Shown here piece after piece: positions 17,355 to 25,222 of a DNA stretch of 64,000 nucleotides. Under the pieces are notes generated by a model. The model saw only the letters and a program-made list of their open reading frames with translations. It did no database searches and was not told where the DNA came from. The position numbers were made by a program, and so were the translations under genes. Every line of letters begins with the position of its first letter. Position 1 is the first letter of the stretch. The stretch is from a virus. The DNA lies in the IMG/VR virus record IMGVR_UViG_3300009103_000001, positions 124,001-188,000 of that record; one strand, given 5' to 3'.

Positions 17355-18097
17355 GTTTTTATGTGTTTCTCTAGTTGTTCTTTATTCATATTATTTATTT
17401 TATGAAATTCTTGGCCATTAAACTGATAAAATGGGTTTTGGTCTGAACTGTTTGGTGTTCTGTGATGTGTTAAATGATATAAATCACCATTAGTTCTACA
17501 CATTTCATGGCCCATTTTTTGTACTCTAACAATTCTTTCCCAATCCTCATGACCCCAAGAAATAAAGTTTTCATTCTCCCAACCAATACTACCATATCTG
17601 TTTTTATCAAAAAAGAAAGCACCACCAACCGAATTTGGGTTGAATAATGTACATTCATTTAATGGTATTTCGTCCAGTTTATTTGATTCTACTTTATCAA
17701 AAAACTTTTTTGGTATATCATAAAATTTACCAGCATAAGGAAAACACATTGTACAACCATTTAATACTTTTTCTTTACAATCGATATAGTCTTGTACTTT
17801 AAAAATAACATCAACATCATAATTAACTATTATATCTGTTTTAGCCATTTTAGTCATATTATTTAATAATCTTGTTCTATGAAATAGTTTTTCATCATTT
17901 TTTTCAAAAACATATACTATTTTTTTTGATACTGAATTTACAAAATCTTCATTAGATTCTTTATCACTATCTAAAACAATAATATTTGTGTCAAAATTTT
18001 TTAATAAATAATTCATAGATAGTTTAAAATTTATTCTCCTATCATCTGAATCAAATCTTACTGGTACTATAAATGTAACGTCTTTAAAGTTTATCAT
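17339..18097 (-). CDS. Glycosyltransferase, GT-A fold with GT7-type C-terminal domain
   Basis: A 252-residue protein: N-terminal strand VTFIVPVRFDSDDR (8-21), NYDVDVIF (about 112-119) with DxD metal ligands, and C-terminal GGAFFFDKNRYGSIGW followed by SWGHEDWERI, the acceptor-side GT7C signature in which the E-D pair is catalytic. YHLTHHR near the C-terminus resembles the family's metal-binding histidine. It shares one base with the start of the large double-GT gene. Probably transfers a hexose or hexosamine. Confidence 0.8.
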   Translation of the reverse strand: MINFKDVTFIVPVRFDSDDRRINFKLSMNYLLKNFDTNIIVLDSDKESNEDFVNSVSKKIVYVFEKNDEKLFHRTRLLNNMTKMAKTDIIVNYDVDVIFKVQDYIDCKEKVLNGCTMCFPYAGKFYDIPKKFFDKVESNKLDEIPLNECTLFNPNSVGGAFFFDKNRYGSIGWENENFISWGHEDWERIVRVQKMGHEMCRTNGDLYHLTHHRTPNSSDQNPFYQFNGQEFHKINNMNKEQLEKHIKTWNWI

Positions 18098-19623
18098 TAT
18101 CCTCTATTTTGAAATATTGCTTGTAATTGTTGTTGTACTTGTTCTGGTTTCGCTAATGGTGTTTCTGTTGGTATGTGTCCATGCTTTTTCTTATACCATA
18201 ATGTACCTTTTCTAAAATTTTCATTCCATGTATTTGTATGTGCTATAGTACTTTCCTCTATTGAATTTGGTATATCTGTAAGGTATTTCCAACTCTCATC
18301 TATATCAGCAAAATACCAAAAAGCTGGATGATACATTTTTTTAATAGCTTGGTATGTATGTTCAACATGTTCCCAAGCGTTTTTAAATACTGGGTCAAAC
18401 CCGCCTAAATCTTCTAATACTGGTCTATAATAATATGAAAAAGCACCCACACAATTAGGGTATAAAGCTATTTTAATTTCATCACCATAAGGTACAATCA
18501 TTCTAGGGTTAGGTTTACCTTCAACATCCTTTCTTTCACTTAAATCATTAAACCCTTTACTACCAACTTTATTTGCCGGACCATGTAAAGCAAAATTAAG
18601 GTGTTTTATACCAGAAATTAAAGAATGTCTAATATATTCTTTAAAAACATTTTCATCTTTAATAAGAATATCATCTTCCATTATGAATATATGTTCACAA
18701 TCAGTATTTTTCATTAAATAATTAATAGCTGTTGTTTTAGCGGCACCAACAGATTTATTTGTTTCATGTTGAATTATGTGTGCATTCTCTGGATAAGCGT
18801 CTTTAGAATATGGAGTACCATCATTAACTATAACAAAATTTTTAACCCATTTAGGGACTGTAAAGGCACTTTGTTTAATTCTATGTTCAGCATTATAAGT
18901 GACCATACCAAAACCAATGGAGTTTTGGTCGAAAATTAATTTTTCTTCCCAAGTTTTATTTTTTGTTAATCTTACTGGTAATTTATCTTTATATTTTTCT
19001 TCAAACCTAACTTTATGTCCTTCCCATTGTTCATTAGTTCTACCTATAGATAAGTGTGTAATTCTTATAAATGTTGTTAAACCAATTTTTACACCATCTA
19101 AGTAATTTGGGAAACAAAAGGATAGGTCATAAAAATGAAACCCATGAAAATCTTCATCAAATTTATGTTTAATTTTTGTTTTATTAATAGCGAAAAATAA
19201 ACCATCTAAAACAACCATATCTGTTATTTTTCTACCTTGGTCTTTTGAATAATAATTTGTCCATCGCCTACCTTCGTGTTGGTGTGATACGATTCCATTC
19301 ATAGACTCTTTTATTGTCCACCACCTACCATCCACTAAATCGGTTGTTCCAGCAATACCAATAATACCATATTCTGGGTTTTTATCAAATATTGATTTTA
19401 ATTTTCTACTCCAATTTTTAGTATTAAAAATAATATCATCATGACAAAATACTACAATATCATTTTCAGCTTTTTCTAAACCTTTATTATAGGCTTGTGT
19501 TAATGACATTTCACCGTCATTAATTATTTGTATAATATCAATATTTTTTACACCACAAGTTGATTTTATTTGTTTAATAAAATCTGGTTTATCTTTTTTG
19601 GTTGAATATACAATACTAATCAT
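18097..19623 (-). CDS. Bifunctional two-domain glycosyltransferase (tandem GT-A domains)
   Basis: At 508 residues this is twice the size of its neighbours and contains two GT-A domains. Domain 1 (about 1-215) starts MISIVYSTKKDK, has VFCHDDIIF as the metal site and resembles the Glyco_tranf_2_5 type. Domain 2 (about 235-480) starts IGFGMVTYNAEHRI, has VIVNDGTPY, and IFIMEDDILIKDE as its metal site, followed by WEHVEHTYQAIKK in the acceptor region. Both metal sites look intact, so each domain may add a sugar, as in polymerising or alternating transferases. The tail is Gln-rich (PEQVQQQLQAIFQ). It overlaps the Ntn-hydrolase gene by 4 bases. Confidence 0.78.
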   Translation of the reverse strand: MISIVYSTKKDKPDFIKQIKSTCGVKNIDIIQIINDGEMSLTQAYNKGLEKAENDIVVFCHDDIIFNTKNWSRKLKSIFDKNPEYGIIGIAGTTDLVDGRWWTIKESMNGIVSHQHEGRRWTNYYSKDQGRKITDMVVLDGLFFAINKTKIKHKFDEDFHGFHFYDLSFCFPNYLDGVKIGLTTFIRITHLSIGRTNEQWEGHKVRFEEKYKDKLPVRLTKNKTWEEKLIFDQNSIGFGMVTYNAEHRIKQSAFTVPKWVKNFVIVNDGTPYSKDAYPENAHIIQHETNKSVGAAKTTAINYLMKNTDCEHIFIMEDDILIKDENVFKEYIRHSLISGIKHLNFALHGPANKVGSKGFNDLSERKDVEGKPNPRMIVPYGDEIKIALYPNCVGAFSYYYRPVLEDLGGFDPVFKNAWEHVEHTYQAIKKMYHPAFWYFADIDESWKYLTDIPNSIEESTIAHTNTWNENFRKGTLWYKKKHGHIPTETPLAKPEQVQQQLQAIFQNRG

Positions 19624-20111
19624 TTTTCTATTTCAATAATATTAATTGGTTCTTCGCAAAACACTGATAAATGACATGATGCTTTTATCGATTCTTTAAC
19701 AGAACTACCTAAATATAAGGCTGATAACGCAAAGTCCATACCAGCACCAATTGCGGTATAATCTGTTATTTCTTTAATAAAAAACCCTTCCATCATAAAG
19801 GCCTTACCTTCTAAAACTATTACATATTGGTTATTTAGTTTTGTTTCAGTTGTTTTACTTGTCATCCATGTTTGAAATTCTGACATAAATTCCATTAAAG
19901 CATCCACAGACGCATTTTTAGGTTTACGTGTTTTACAATACAATAAAAACAATCCACCTTCTTGCGCGTCTCCAACATCACCAATAACCATATCGTTAAC
20001 TTTATTTAATTTAGCTAACTTATCTTTTTCTTGCGTCCAACCAGAAACTAATATACTATCAGCTCCTACAACTATTTTTTTATTTGTCACTTTTACCGCT
20101 ACTACACTCAT
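19620..20111 (-). CDS. HslV/proteasome-beta-like Ntn hydrolase with predicted N-terminal serine nucleophile
   Basis: A 163-residue protein of the length and pattern of HslV and small proteasome beta-type subunits. It begins MSVVAVKV, then KIVVGADSILVSG and KDKLAKLNKV, VIGDVGD, and AIGAGMDFALSALYLG, which matches the 'GsGg..A.a....' helix of the family. If Met1 is removed, Ser2 becomes residue 1 and D18 and K34 become 17 and 33, the same numbers as the Thr1/Asp17/Lys33 catalytic set. I infer a threonine-protease-like peptidase using serine. No HslU-type unfoldase is in the window. It sits between a glycosyltransferase and dUTPase. A non-proteolytic role is possible. Confidence 0.65.
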   Translation of the reverse strand: MSVVAVKVTNKKIVVGADSILVSGWTQEKDKLAKLNKVNDMVIGDVGDAQEGGLFLLYCKTRKPKNASVDALMEFMSEFQTWMTSKTTETKLNNQYVIVLEGKAFMMEGFFIKEITDYTAIGAGMDFALSALYLGSSVKESIKASCHLSVFCEEPINIIEIEK

Positions 20112-20117
20112 TTTTTT

Positions 20118-20702
20118 TTAATTTTTTCCAGTAGAACCAAATCCACCATCACCTCTATTAGTTTCATTTATTTCCGTTACTTCAACTAAGTCACCATAAT
20201 CACCACCAACTCTATGTGAAACAACACCTTGAGCAATTCTATCACCTTTTTCCCAAGTAAAAACATTATTACTTAAATTTATTAATAATACTTTAACCTC
20301 ACCTCTATAACCTGTATCTACAGTACCAGGTGTATTTAATACTGTAACACCATTTTTATAAGCCATACCACTTCTTGGTCTTATTTGTAATTCATACCCT
20401 TGTGGTAATTCGAAAAATAGACCTGTTGATACTAATGTTCTTTCTAATGTTTTTAATGTACCAGCTACGTTAGCTCTTAAATCAAAACCAGAATCACCTT
20501 CTTTAGCATAAACTGGGTTTTTATTACTAGATTTATTAATATATTTTATAGTTATTTTTTGGTCCTTATTTTTCCCATAATTTTCTAATGATTCAAGTAG
20601 CCCTATCGTCATATCTAATTCATCTTTAGTTTCTTTTGGCAACATATCCATAGTTGACAATGCTTTTAATTCACTAATTTGTTTTTTTATATCTTCATCC
20701 AT
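20118..20702 (-). CDS. dut: dUTP diphosphatase
   Basis: A 194-residue trimeric-type dUTPase that hydrolyses dUTP to dUMP and pyrophosphate, keeping uracil out of DNA. Motifs 1-5 are in order: AKEGDSGFDLRA (66-77), RPRSGMAYKNG (108-118), NTPGTVDTGYRGEV (123-136), GDRIAQGVV (153-161) and NRGDGGFGSTGKN (182-194). An N-terminal extension of about 50 residues, helical and acidic, is absent from cellular enzymes and could mediate partner binding. Its start overlaps the exonuclease stop by one base. Confidence 0.95.
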   Translation of the reverse strand: MDEDIKKQISELKALSTMDMLPKETKDELDMTIGLLESLENYGKNKDQKITIKYINKSSNKNPVYAKEGDSGFDLRANVAGTLKTLERTLVSTGLFFELPQGYELQIRPRSGMAYKNGVTVLNTPGTVDTGYRGEVKVLLINLSNNVFTWEKGDRIAQGVVSHRVGGDYGDLVEVTEINETNRGDGGFGSTGKN

Positions 20703-21412
20703 TATTTTAATCTATTTAATTTATCTATTATATCTATCAATGCTTTAACATCTTTCTCACAATATTCTTTAATTTCTTCATGGTTTTGTTTCCAATAGTT
20801 TTCTGTTACATTACCACCCTTAACTGCACCATTTTTAGGTGAATCAATATCCAATACGGTACACATTAAATCTAACGAACCCAAAGACCAATTATTACCA
20901 AATTGCCAAACATCTTTTGTATCCAAAACTCTTAGTTCCCAAGGTTTGGTATTATGGTTTGGGAATAATTTAGGGGGTTTCATACCATTAATGAAAAATC
21001 TTTTCCCTAAAAAGGGTATATCAAACATTTTAATACTTTGACCACAAAGTTCAAAACCAAGTGGTTCAATCTTATCAAAAACTTCTCTAGTTTTAGTTAA
21101 TATATGTATCTCATCTTCACCATAAAAAGATTCATACCTAGTCTCACCATTTTTTGTCACAAAAGCCATAGAAACACAAGCAACTTTACCAAATTCTGGA
21201 TAAAAAGCCGCAGTTTGTCTATAAACTTCTTGATTAATATCCTCAATAGACATGTCTTCAATTATGGTAGTTTCATCGTTAACTTTTTTCCTAAAAGAAT
21301 CATAATATGATAACCACATATCTAATTCTCTTTTAGGTAATTGTGTTAATAATTCATATTGACTAACTGTTTCAATATCAAAAAATAATAATTTATCTAT
21401 TTTAAATTTCAT
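20702..21412 (-). CDS. DEDDy 3'-5' exonuclease (PolB-exonuclease-like)
   Basis: A 236-residue RNase H-fold exonuclease. Exo I is LLFFDIETVS (8-17), the Exo II region is ELCGQSIKMFDIPFLGKR (about 131-148), and the Exo III region EEIKEYCEKDVKAL carries the Y..D pair of DEDDy enzymes. It corresponds to the stand-alone exonucleases related to the proofreading domain of PolB. The window also encodes a PolB that keeps its own exonuclease, so this may act in repair, DNA processing or nucleotide salvage. Overlaps the upstream GT4-like gene by 11 bases. Confidence 0.85.
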   Translation of the reverse strand: MKFKIDKLLFFDIETVSQYELLTQLPKRELDMWLSYYDSFRKKVNDETTIIEDMSIEDINQEVYRQTAAFYPEFGKVACVSMAFVTKNGETRYESFYGEDEIHILTKTREVFDKIEPLGFELCGQSIKMFDIPFLGKRFFINGMKPPKLFPNHNTKPWELRVLDTKDVWQFGNNWSLGSLDLMCTVLDIDSPKNGAVKGGNVTENYWKQNHEEIKEYCEKDVKALIDIIDKLNRLK

Positions 21413-22718
21413 TTGTTTCCTCTATTAATTGTTTTATTTCTTTTTTATTATCTTTTACTATGGTTTTATAAAACTCAGCTCTTGTATGTGTCACAGTATT
21501 TATGTGATATTTATCTTTTACTGTTTCATATAAATTATTAGATAATAATTCTACTAAACTAGGGTTATCTTTTAATTTTTTCATCGACTTATACCAATCC
21601 TTATGGTTTTTCCTAGTTTCTACTAACATAGCGTTACCATTTTCATTAATTTTACCACCATACTCTATTAATGGTACACAATCTATTGTATATGGTCCAT
21701 AATTTTGTGCAATTAAAGCTTTTTTGTGGAACCCCGCTTCAATAACTTTTAGTTGTGATTTTACCTTATTAAACATGTGTTCTTTTAATGGTGCCATAGA
21801 AACATCAAATAAGTTATAATTAGATGCATAGGTTGTAATAGGTTTGGTCCAAACCCTTCTATATAGTTTATCATTATCATAATAATCTTCATCAGATTCC
21901 CTATCATATTTTTTTAATTGTTTATTAAAATCTTCGTTTAATAACTGATAGTTTTTTGTGAAAAATTCTTCATATCTACACCACACACTTTCTTCTGGTT
22001 TAATTTTTCTAGTTCTTTGTTGTCCAGTATTTTTATCTAACTCAGTGATATTACCCCTAGTATCAAAACCACAAATCACCATTTGCATATTTTCTTTATT
22101 TTCACTTAAAAATCTAACAACACTTTCATTCATCAAAGACAAATCATGATAATGTGAAGAACCACCTAACCAACCAAATCTTATTAATTTATTTGATTTT
22201 TCTGGGTTTGGTGTGAATTGTTTTTCTTCTGGGTCTATTGTATTAGGGAATACTACTACGTTTTTATTTAAATTTTTAATTTCTTCAGCGAATATTTTAG
22301 TGGTAGTACTAACATAGTTAACTTTTTTTATGTTTTCTCTTATTTTTTGACTTAATTTTTCTTTAATTATTATCTGATAAGCAGGATGTTCTTTACTTGG
22401 TTGCCAATAATCATCTAAATCCATTATAGTCAAAATACCTAGTTTATGTATTTTATTCAATATCTCAAACATATCTTCTAGATATACTTGTTGATATGCA
22501 CCGTTTTTTAATGATGGTAGTGTTCTGTGAAAATGTATAATATCAAAATTTTTCAAATACTTTTCATCCCAACTAAAAGTATCTGTACCGGCTGGCACAA
22601 TTTCAACATAGAAATCATCATTATACAATTCTTGTAATTTCATATGGGGTTCAATTGAACGAAATTTTGAAACCCCTGTTCTATCTGAAGGGAATACTAA
22701 AACATTTATTTTACTCAT
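21402..22718 (-). CDS. Glycosyltransferase, GT4-like (GT-B fold)
   Basis: A 438-residue GT-B protein. The N-terminal domain begins INVLVFPSDRTGVSKFRSIEPH and contains DIIHFHRTLP and TIMDLDDYWQP; the C-terminal domain begins IRFGWLGGSSHYHD, the 'GWxG' linker common in GT4 proteins, and includes MVICGFD. The donor-binding EX7E-like region is near the C-terminus (KVIEAGFHKKALIAQ, where the glutamate and alanine match). It stands apart from the main glycan island, next to the exonuclease and dUTPase genes, and may modify phage DNA or protein rather than a surface glycan; that is speculation. Confidence 0.7.
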   Translation of the reverse strand: MSKINVLVFPSDRTGVSKFRSIEPHMKLQELYNDDFYVEIVPAGTDTFSWDEKYLKNFDIIHFHRTLPSLKNGAYQQVYLEDMFEILNKIHKLGILTIMDLDDYWQPSKEHPAYQIIIKEKLSQKIRENIKKVNYVSTTTKIFAEEIKNLNKNVVVFPNTIDPEEKQFTPNPEKSNKLIRFGWLGGSSHYHDLSLMNESVVRFLSENKENMQMVICGFDTRGNITELDKNTGQQRTRKIKPEESVWCRYEEFFTKNYQLLNEDFNKQLKKYDRESDEDYYDNDKLYRRVWTKPITTYASNYNLFDVSMAPLKEHMFNKVKSQLKVIEAGFHKKALIAQNYGPYTIDCVPLIEYGGKINENGNAMLVETRKNHKDWYKSMKKLKDNPSLVELLSNNLYETVKDKYHINTVTHTRAEFYKTIVKDNKKEIKQLIEETNEI

Positions 22719-22779
22719 AATTTTTAATTTGTATTAATATAATACATTATGAGTACTTAGTAAATAAAAAATTATTTTA

Positions 22780-22833
22780 TTACTTTTTTACTTTTCCTTT
22801 GTTTCCTTTACAACCACATCCTTTTTGTGCCAT
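22780..22833 (-). CDS. Predicted Cys/Gly/Lys micro-protein (17 residues)
   Basis: A very short reading frame between the GT4-like gene and the 22860-23384 gene. It encodes MAQKGCGCKGNKGKVKK, with a CxC pair in a glycine- and lysine-rich sequence, preceded by an A/T-rich leader like those of the other genes. The CGC pair and high charge suggest a metal- or nucleic-acid-binding peptide. No promoter is evident, so it may be translated from the upstream transcript. There is no family match I can name, and the frame could be chance; it is reported because its composition is unlike random AT-rich translation. Confidence 0.35.
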   Translation of the reverse strand: MAQKGCGCKGNKGKVKK

Positions 22834-22859
22834 TTTAATATTTCTTTTTTAGAATTTAG

Positions 22860-23384
22860 TTATTTTTTCTTTACCGTTTTAATCTTTCTTAATAAACTGA
22901 TATTTTCTTGTATCATTTTTTTATCAAAATACTTCTCAACGATAGAAGGTAAAGCTTTAGCAATTTCTTCTGCTATCATTTTTCTTAAAATATTTGGATT
23001 TATAGTAGCAGCGTCTTGCTTTAAATTTTTTGGTGTGTGTCTTTGTTCAGTCATAAAATCAAAACCCATTTCATCATCATAATTTGGGTTAATATCTTTA
23101 ATATCAGATTCATTAAATTCATTGACCATTGATGGTTGTGGTATTGGGTTATCCATCATAGCTTTTTGTATTTCTGGTGGTAATTTTGATTTTTTTATCT
23201 GTTCTTTATATTGTGGTGAATCAATACTTATTTTAGGTTTTTCCATAACTTGTGTCTCACCCATTTGTTCATATAACCCATTAGTTTTTGTATTAGTTGT
23301 TGTAGTTGGGTTAGTGTCGTATTTTGTAGCAGCTTTATCTATAGCTTTTGCTTTTTGTAGTATTGCTTTTAATTTTGGGTCCAT
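22860..23384 (-). CDS. Unknown protein, possibly virion-associated
   Basis: A 174-residue protein I do not recognise. The N-terminal 30 residues are helical and lysine-rich (MDPKLKAILQKAKAIDKAA), the middle (about 30-110) is disordered with Pro, Asn and Asp, and the C-terminal part forms amphipathic helices (NILRKMIAEEIAKALPSIVE). It is one base downstream of the WYL-like gene and the last of five small genes on the minus strand downstream of PolB. Such composition is common in phage scaffold, internal-head or chaperone proteins, but that is only a compositional inference. Confidence 0.5.
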   Translation of the reverse strand: MDPKLKAILQKAKAIDKAATKYDTNPTTTTNTKTNGLYEQMGETQVMEKPKISIDSPQYKEQIKKSKLPPEIQKAMMDNPIPQPSMVNEFNESDIKDINPNYDDEMGFDFMTEQRHTPKNLKQDAATINPNILRKMIAEEIAKALPSIVEKYFDKKMIQENISLLRKIKTVKKK

Positions 23385-23385
23385 T

Positions 23386-23769
23386 TTAGAACTTTGCTTG
23401 TTTATAAATTTGTGTCATACTCCCATCACCTCTATCATTATACTTAGGAACCCTAGGGTCTCTATCTGATATTGGTGAATAAAAGATTTTTGGGGTTTTA
23501 ACCCAAGATGTTATTCTATCTGCTCTAAATGTTTTCCATCCAGGTTGGTCAGTATCAGTAACACCCTCAACTTGGTAGACCCTAATTATTGGATTGCCAG
23601 CTTTAGATATACCATAAACATAGGGTTCAATCCATCTCCAACCCTTTTCCATAGTATTATCACCCTCATAGTAACATCTTATTGTTCTATGTTTTTCTAT
23701 GGCGTCCTCAATTTCAGACCTACTTGCATTTTCTAATATAAGATTTTCAAGTAGATAGTAAAGTTTCAT
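23386..23769 (-). CDS. WYL-like domain protein with an N-terminal leader
   Basis: A 127-residue protein. The core from about residue 24 (KHRTIRCYYEG, RWIEPYVYGISK, NPIIRVYQVEG, KTFRADRITSW) follows the WYL pattern: beta strand with R..Y, 'R.i.P', a strand with hydrophobic-aromatic residues, and an 'fR.dRI' end. WYL domains often sense nucleic acids or second messengers. The first 13 residues, MKLYYLLENLILE, form a short amphipathic leader like others in this window. The ATG at complement 23767-23769 is chosen because it starts this leader just before the previous stop; an upstream ATG would add 33 residues overlapping the neighbour. Confidence 0.5.
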   Translation of the reverse strand: MKLYYLLENLILENASRSEIEDAIEKHRTIRCYYEGDNTMEKGWRWIEPYVYGISKAGNPIIRVYQVEGVTDTDQPGWKTFRADRITSWVKTPKIFYSPISDRDPRVPKYNDRGDGSMTQIYKQAKF

Positions 23770-23770
23770 T

Positions 23771-24136
23771 TTACCAATATTGTTCACCGAAATTATATGT
23801 ATAATAGTTAAACCCTGGTTTGTATTTATTACCAGATGAGTAAAGTAATACATCTTTTCTTTGTTCATCTATAAGTGTTCCAACACCTTGACCAGGACCA
23901 ACCTCACCCCTACCATGGTCATCACCATCGTGTTGAGCGTTTGGATGTTGTGAACTATATCCTTGGTTTGGCACATTCTTATATTCATTAAACGAGGTTT
24001 GCTGTGCTCTTTGTACATTACCCTCAACTTTAAGTGATGGTAATTGATTTGTTACAGCTCCACCATTTGGGTTTAATTCTTGTACTGAAGCAGCGTCTGT
24101 TAATATTGGTGCTATAGAAGTTAAATGATGTGACAT
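23771..24136 (-). CDS. Unknown protein, probable virion component
   Basis: A 121-residue protein low in lysine, unlike its neighbours, rich in Gln, Gly, Pro and Asn with a His/Asp/Gly stretch at about 64-83 (HPNAQHDGDDHGRGEVGPGQ). It ends in an aromatic tail, FNYYTYNFGEQYW, a pattern seen at subunit interfaces. No known domain. Its start overlaps the next gene by 16 bases and its end is one base from the WYL-like gene, so all appear co-translated. Confidence 0.5.
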   Translation of the reverse strand: MSHHLTSIAPILTDAASVQELNPNGGAVTNQLPSLKVEGNVQRAQQTSFNEYKNVPNQGYSSQHPNAQHDGDDHGRGEVGPGQGVGTLIDEQRKDVLLYSSGNKYKPGFNYYTYNFGEQYW

Positions 24137-24612
24137 AATTTTTTATTTTTATTAATTATTGTTATAAAGTCTTCCATGACTCTTATATTATAAATACCTT
24201 CTTGTCTTAAAATTTTTTTAACATCAGAATCATTATTGTTTATTTTAACATTATCTATGTTAATTTCATCTTTTTGATATTGGTTGGGCATCCCAACATT
24301 CTTCATGCTACTTTTTTTAGAGTCAATATTATTTCTCATATTACTTAAACTCATATTTACCCAATCTTTCATTTTTGTTCCACCATTCAAAAGATATGGT
24401 GTATCACTTTTTTTACCAGAAAAGTTATCAAAAAAGTTTTTAATTCTTTTTAATTGTTCATATGATATATTTTTATTATCACACAAATTTTTTAATCTGT
24501 TATAACCTTCAACTGTTTTATCACCACAATAAGCATTAAAAATTTTACTTAAATGTTTATTAACATCCTTATCTATAGTTATTTCTATGCCAACTAATTC
24601 ACTATTAGCCAT
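24121..24612 (-). CDS. Unknown helical protein
   Basis: A 163-residue protein with no recognised domain. It is mostly helical, with a basic segment LKRIKNFFDNFSGKKSD (about 55-71) and a polar linker at about 115-135. No membrane or signal sequence. One base overlaps the next upstream gene and 16 bases overlap the downstream gene. It belongs to the same five-gene block as the WYL-like protein; function unknown. Confidence 0.5.
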   Translation of the reverse strand: MANSELVGIEITIDKDVNKHLSKIFNAYCGDKTVEGYNRLKNLCDNKNISYEQLKRIKNFFDNFSGKKSDTPYLLNGGTKMKDWVNMSLSNMRNNIDSKKSSMKNVGMPNQYQKDEINIDNVKINNNDSDVKKILRQEGIYNIRVMEDFITIINKNKKLCHII

Positions 24613-25193
24613 TATTTAAATTTTTTTTTAAGTTCTTCTTTATACTCTACTGGTATATCTGACATATCCATATCTAATAAAAAATTTAATAATATAGCTT
24701 TTTCTTCTCCAGTTGCGTTATTTTTTTCTATTAATTCTTTTAGTGAAGAAACTTTTCTAATTAAAATGGGGTTGGTATCTCTAATAGCATCTATATTTTG
24801 TATACCATTTAATCTTAAATCTTTTACTTTGTCTATAAATTCCCTATCAAAATCTTTTTTTGTAAAAATATCTTCTATTAAAGAATTCATTTTTATTCTA
24901 GAATTTTCTTTAATTTTATTTTTAGATTTTTTAGATTTTTTAGGTTTTTTAGGTTTTTTAAATTCTTTTTCTGGTGTTTCTAAATCATCATTAGTATCAT
25001 CGTTCTCACCATAATATACCCTATAACCTAAACCATATTCATTATCAGCATTTTTAGGTTGTCTAGACATTCTTATAAAATCATCTGTAGTTAATTTAGA
25101 TGTGGTCATGTTATCTATTTGATTTATAGGCATGTCCCCACCAATTCTACTACCATCTTTATCTATTAATTCTGAAAGAAATAAAATACTCAT
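24612..25193 (-). CDS. Unknown protein with a KPKK-rich linker
   Basis: A 193-residue protein. The first third is polar; a lysine/proline tract at about residues 78-96 (KKPKKPKKSKKSKNKIK) separates it from a helical C-terminal domain (NSLIEDIFTKKDFDREFID, and KKFK at the end). The tract is visible in DNA as a run of short A-rich repeats around 24910-24965. A nucleic-acid-binding linker is plausible. The start is preceded by an AATATTTATATATAAA motif shared with other transcription-unit heads, so this gene probably opens the five-gene operon. Confidence 0.5.
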   Translation of the reverse strand: MSILFLSELIDKDGSRIGGDMPINQIDNMTTSKLTTDDFIRMSRQPKNADNEYGLGYRVYYGENDDTNDDLETPEKEFKKPKKPKKSKKSKNKIKENSRIKMNSLIEDIFTKKDFDREFIDKVKDLRLNGIQNIDAIRDTNPILIRKVSSLKELIEKNNATGEEKAILLNFLLDMDMSDIPVEYKEELKKKFK

Positions 25194-25222
25194 AATTACT
25201 TTTATATATAAATATTAGGTAA

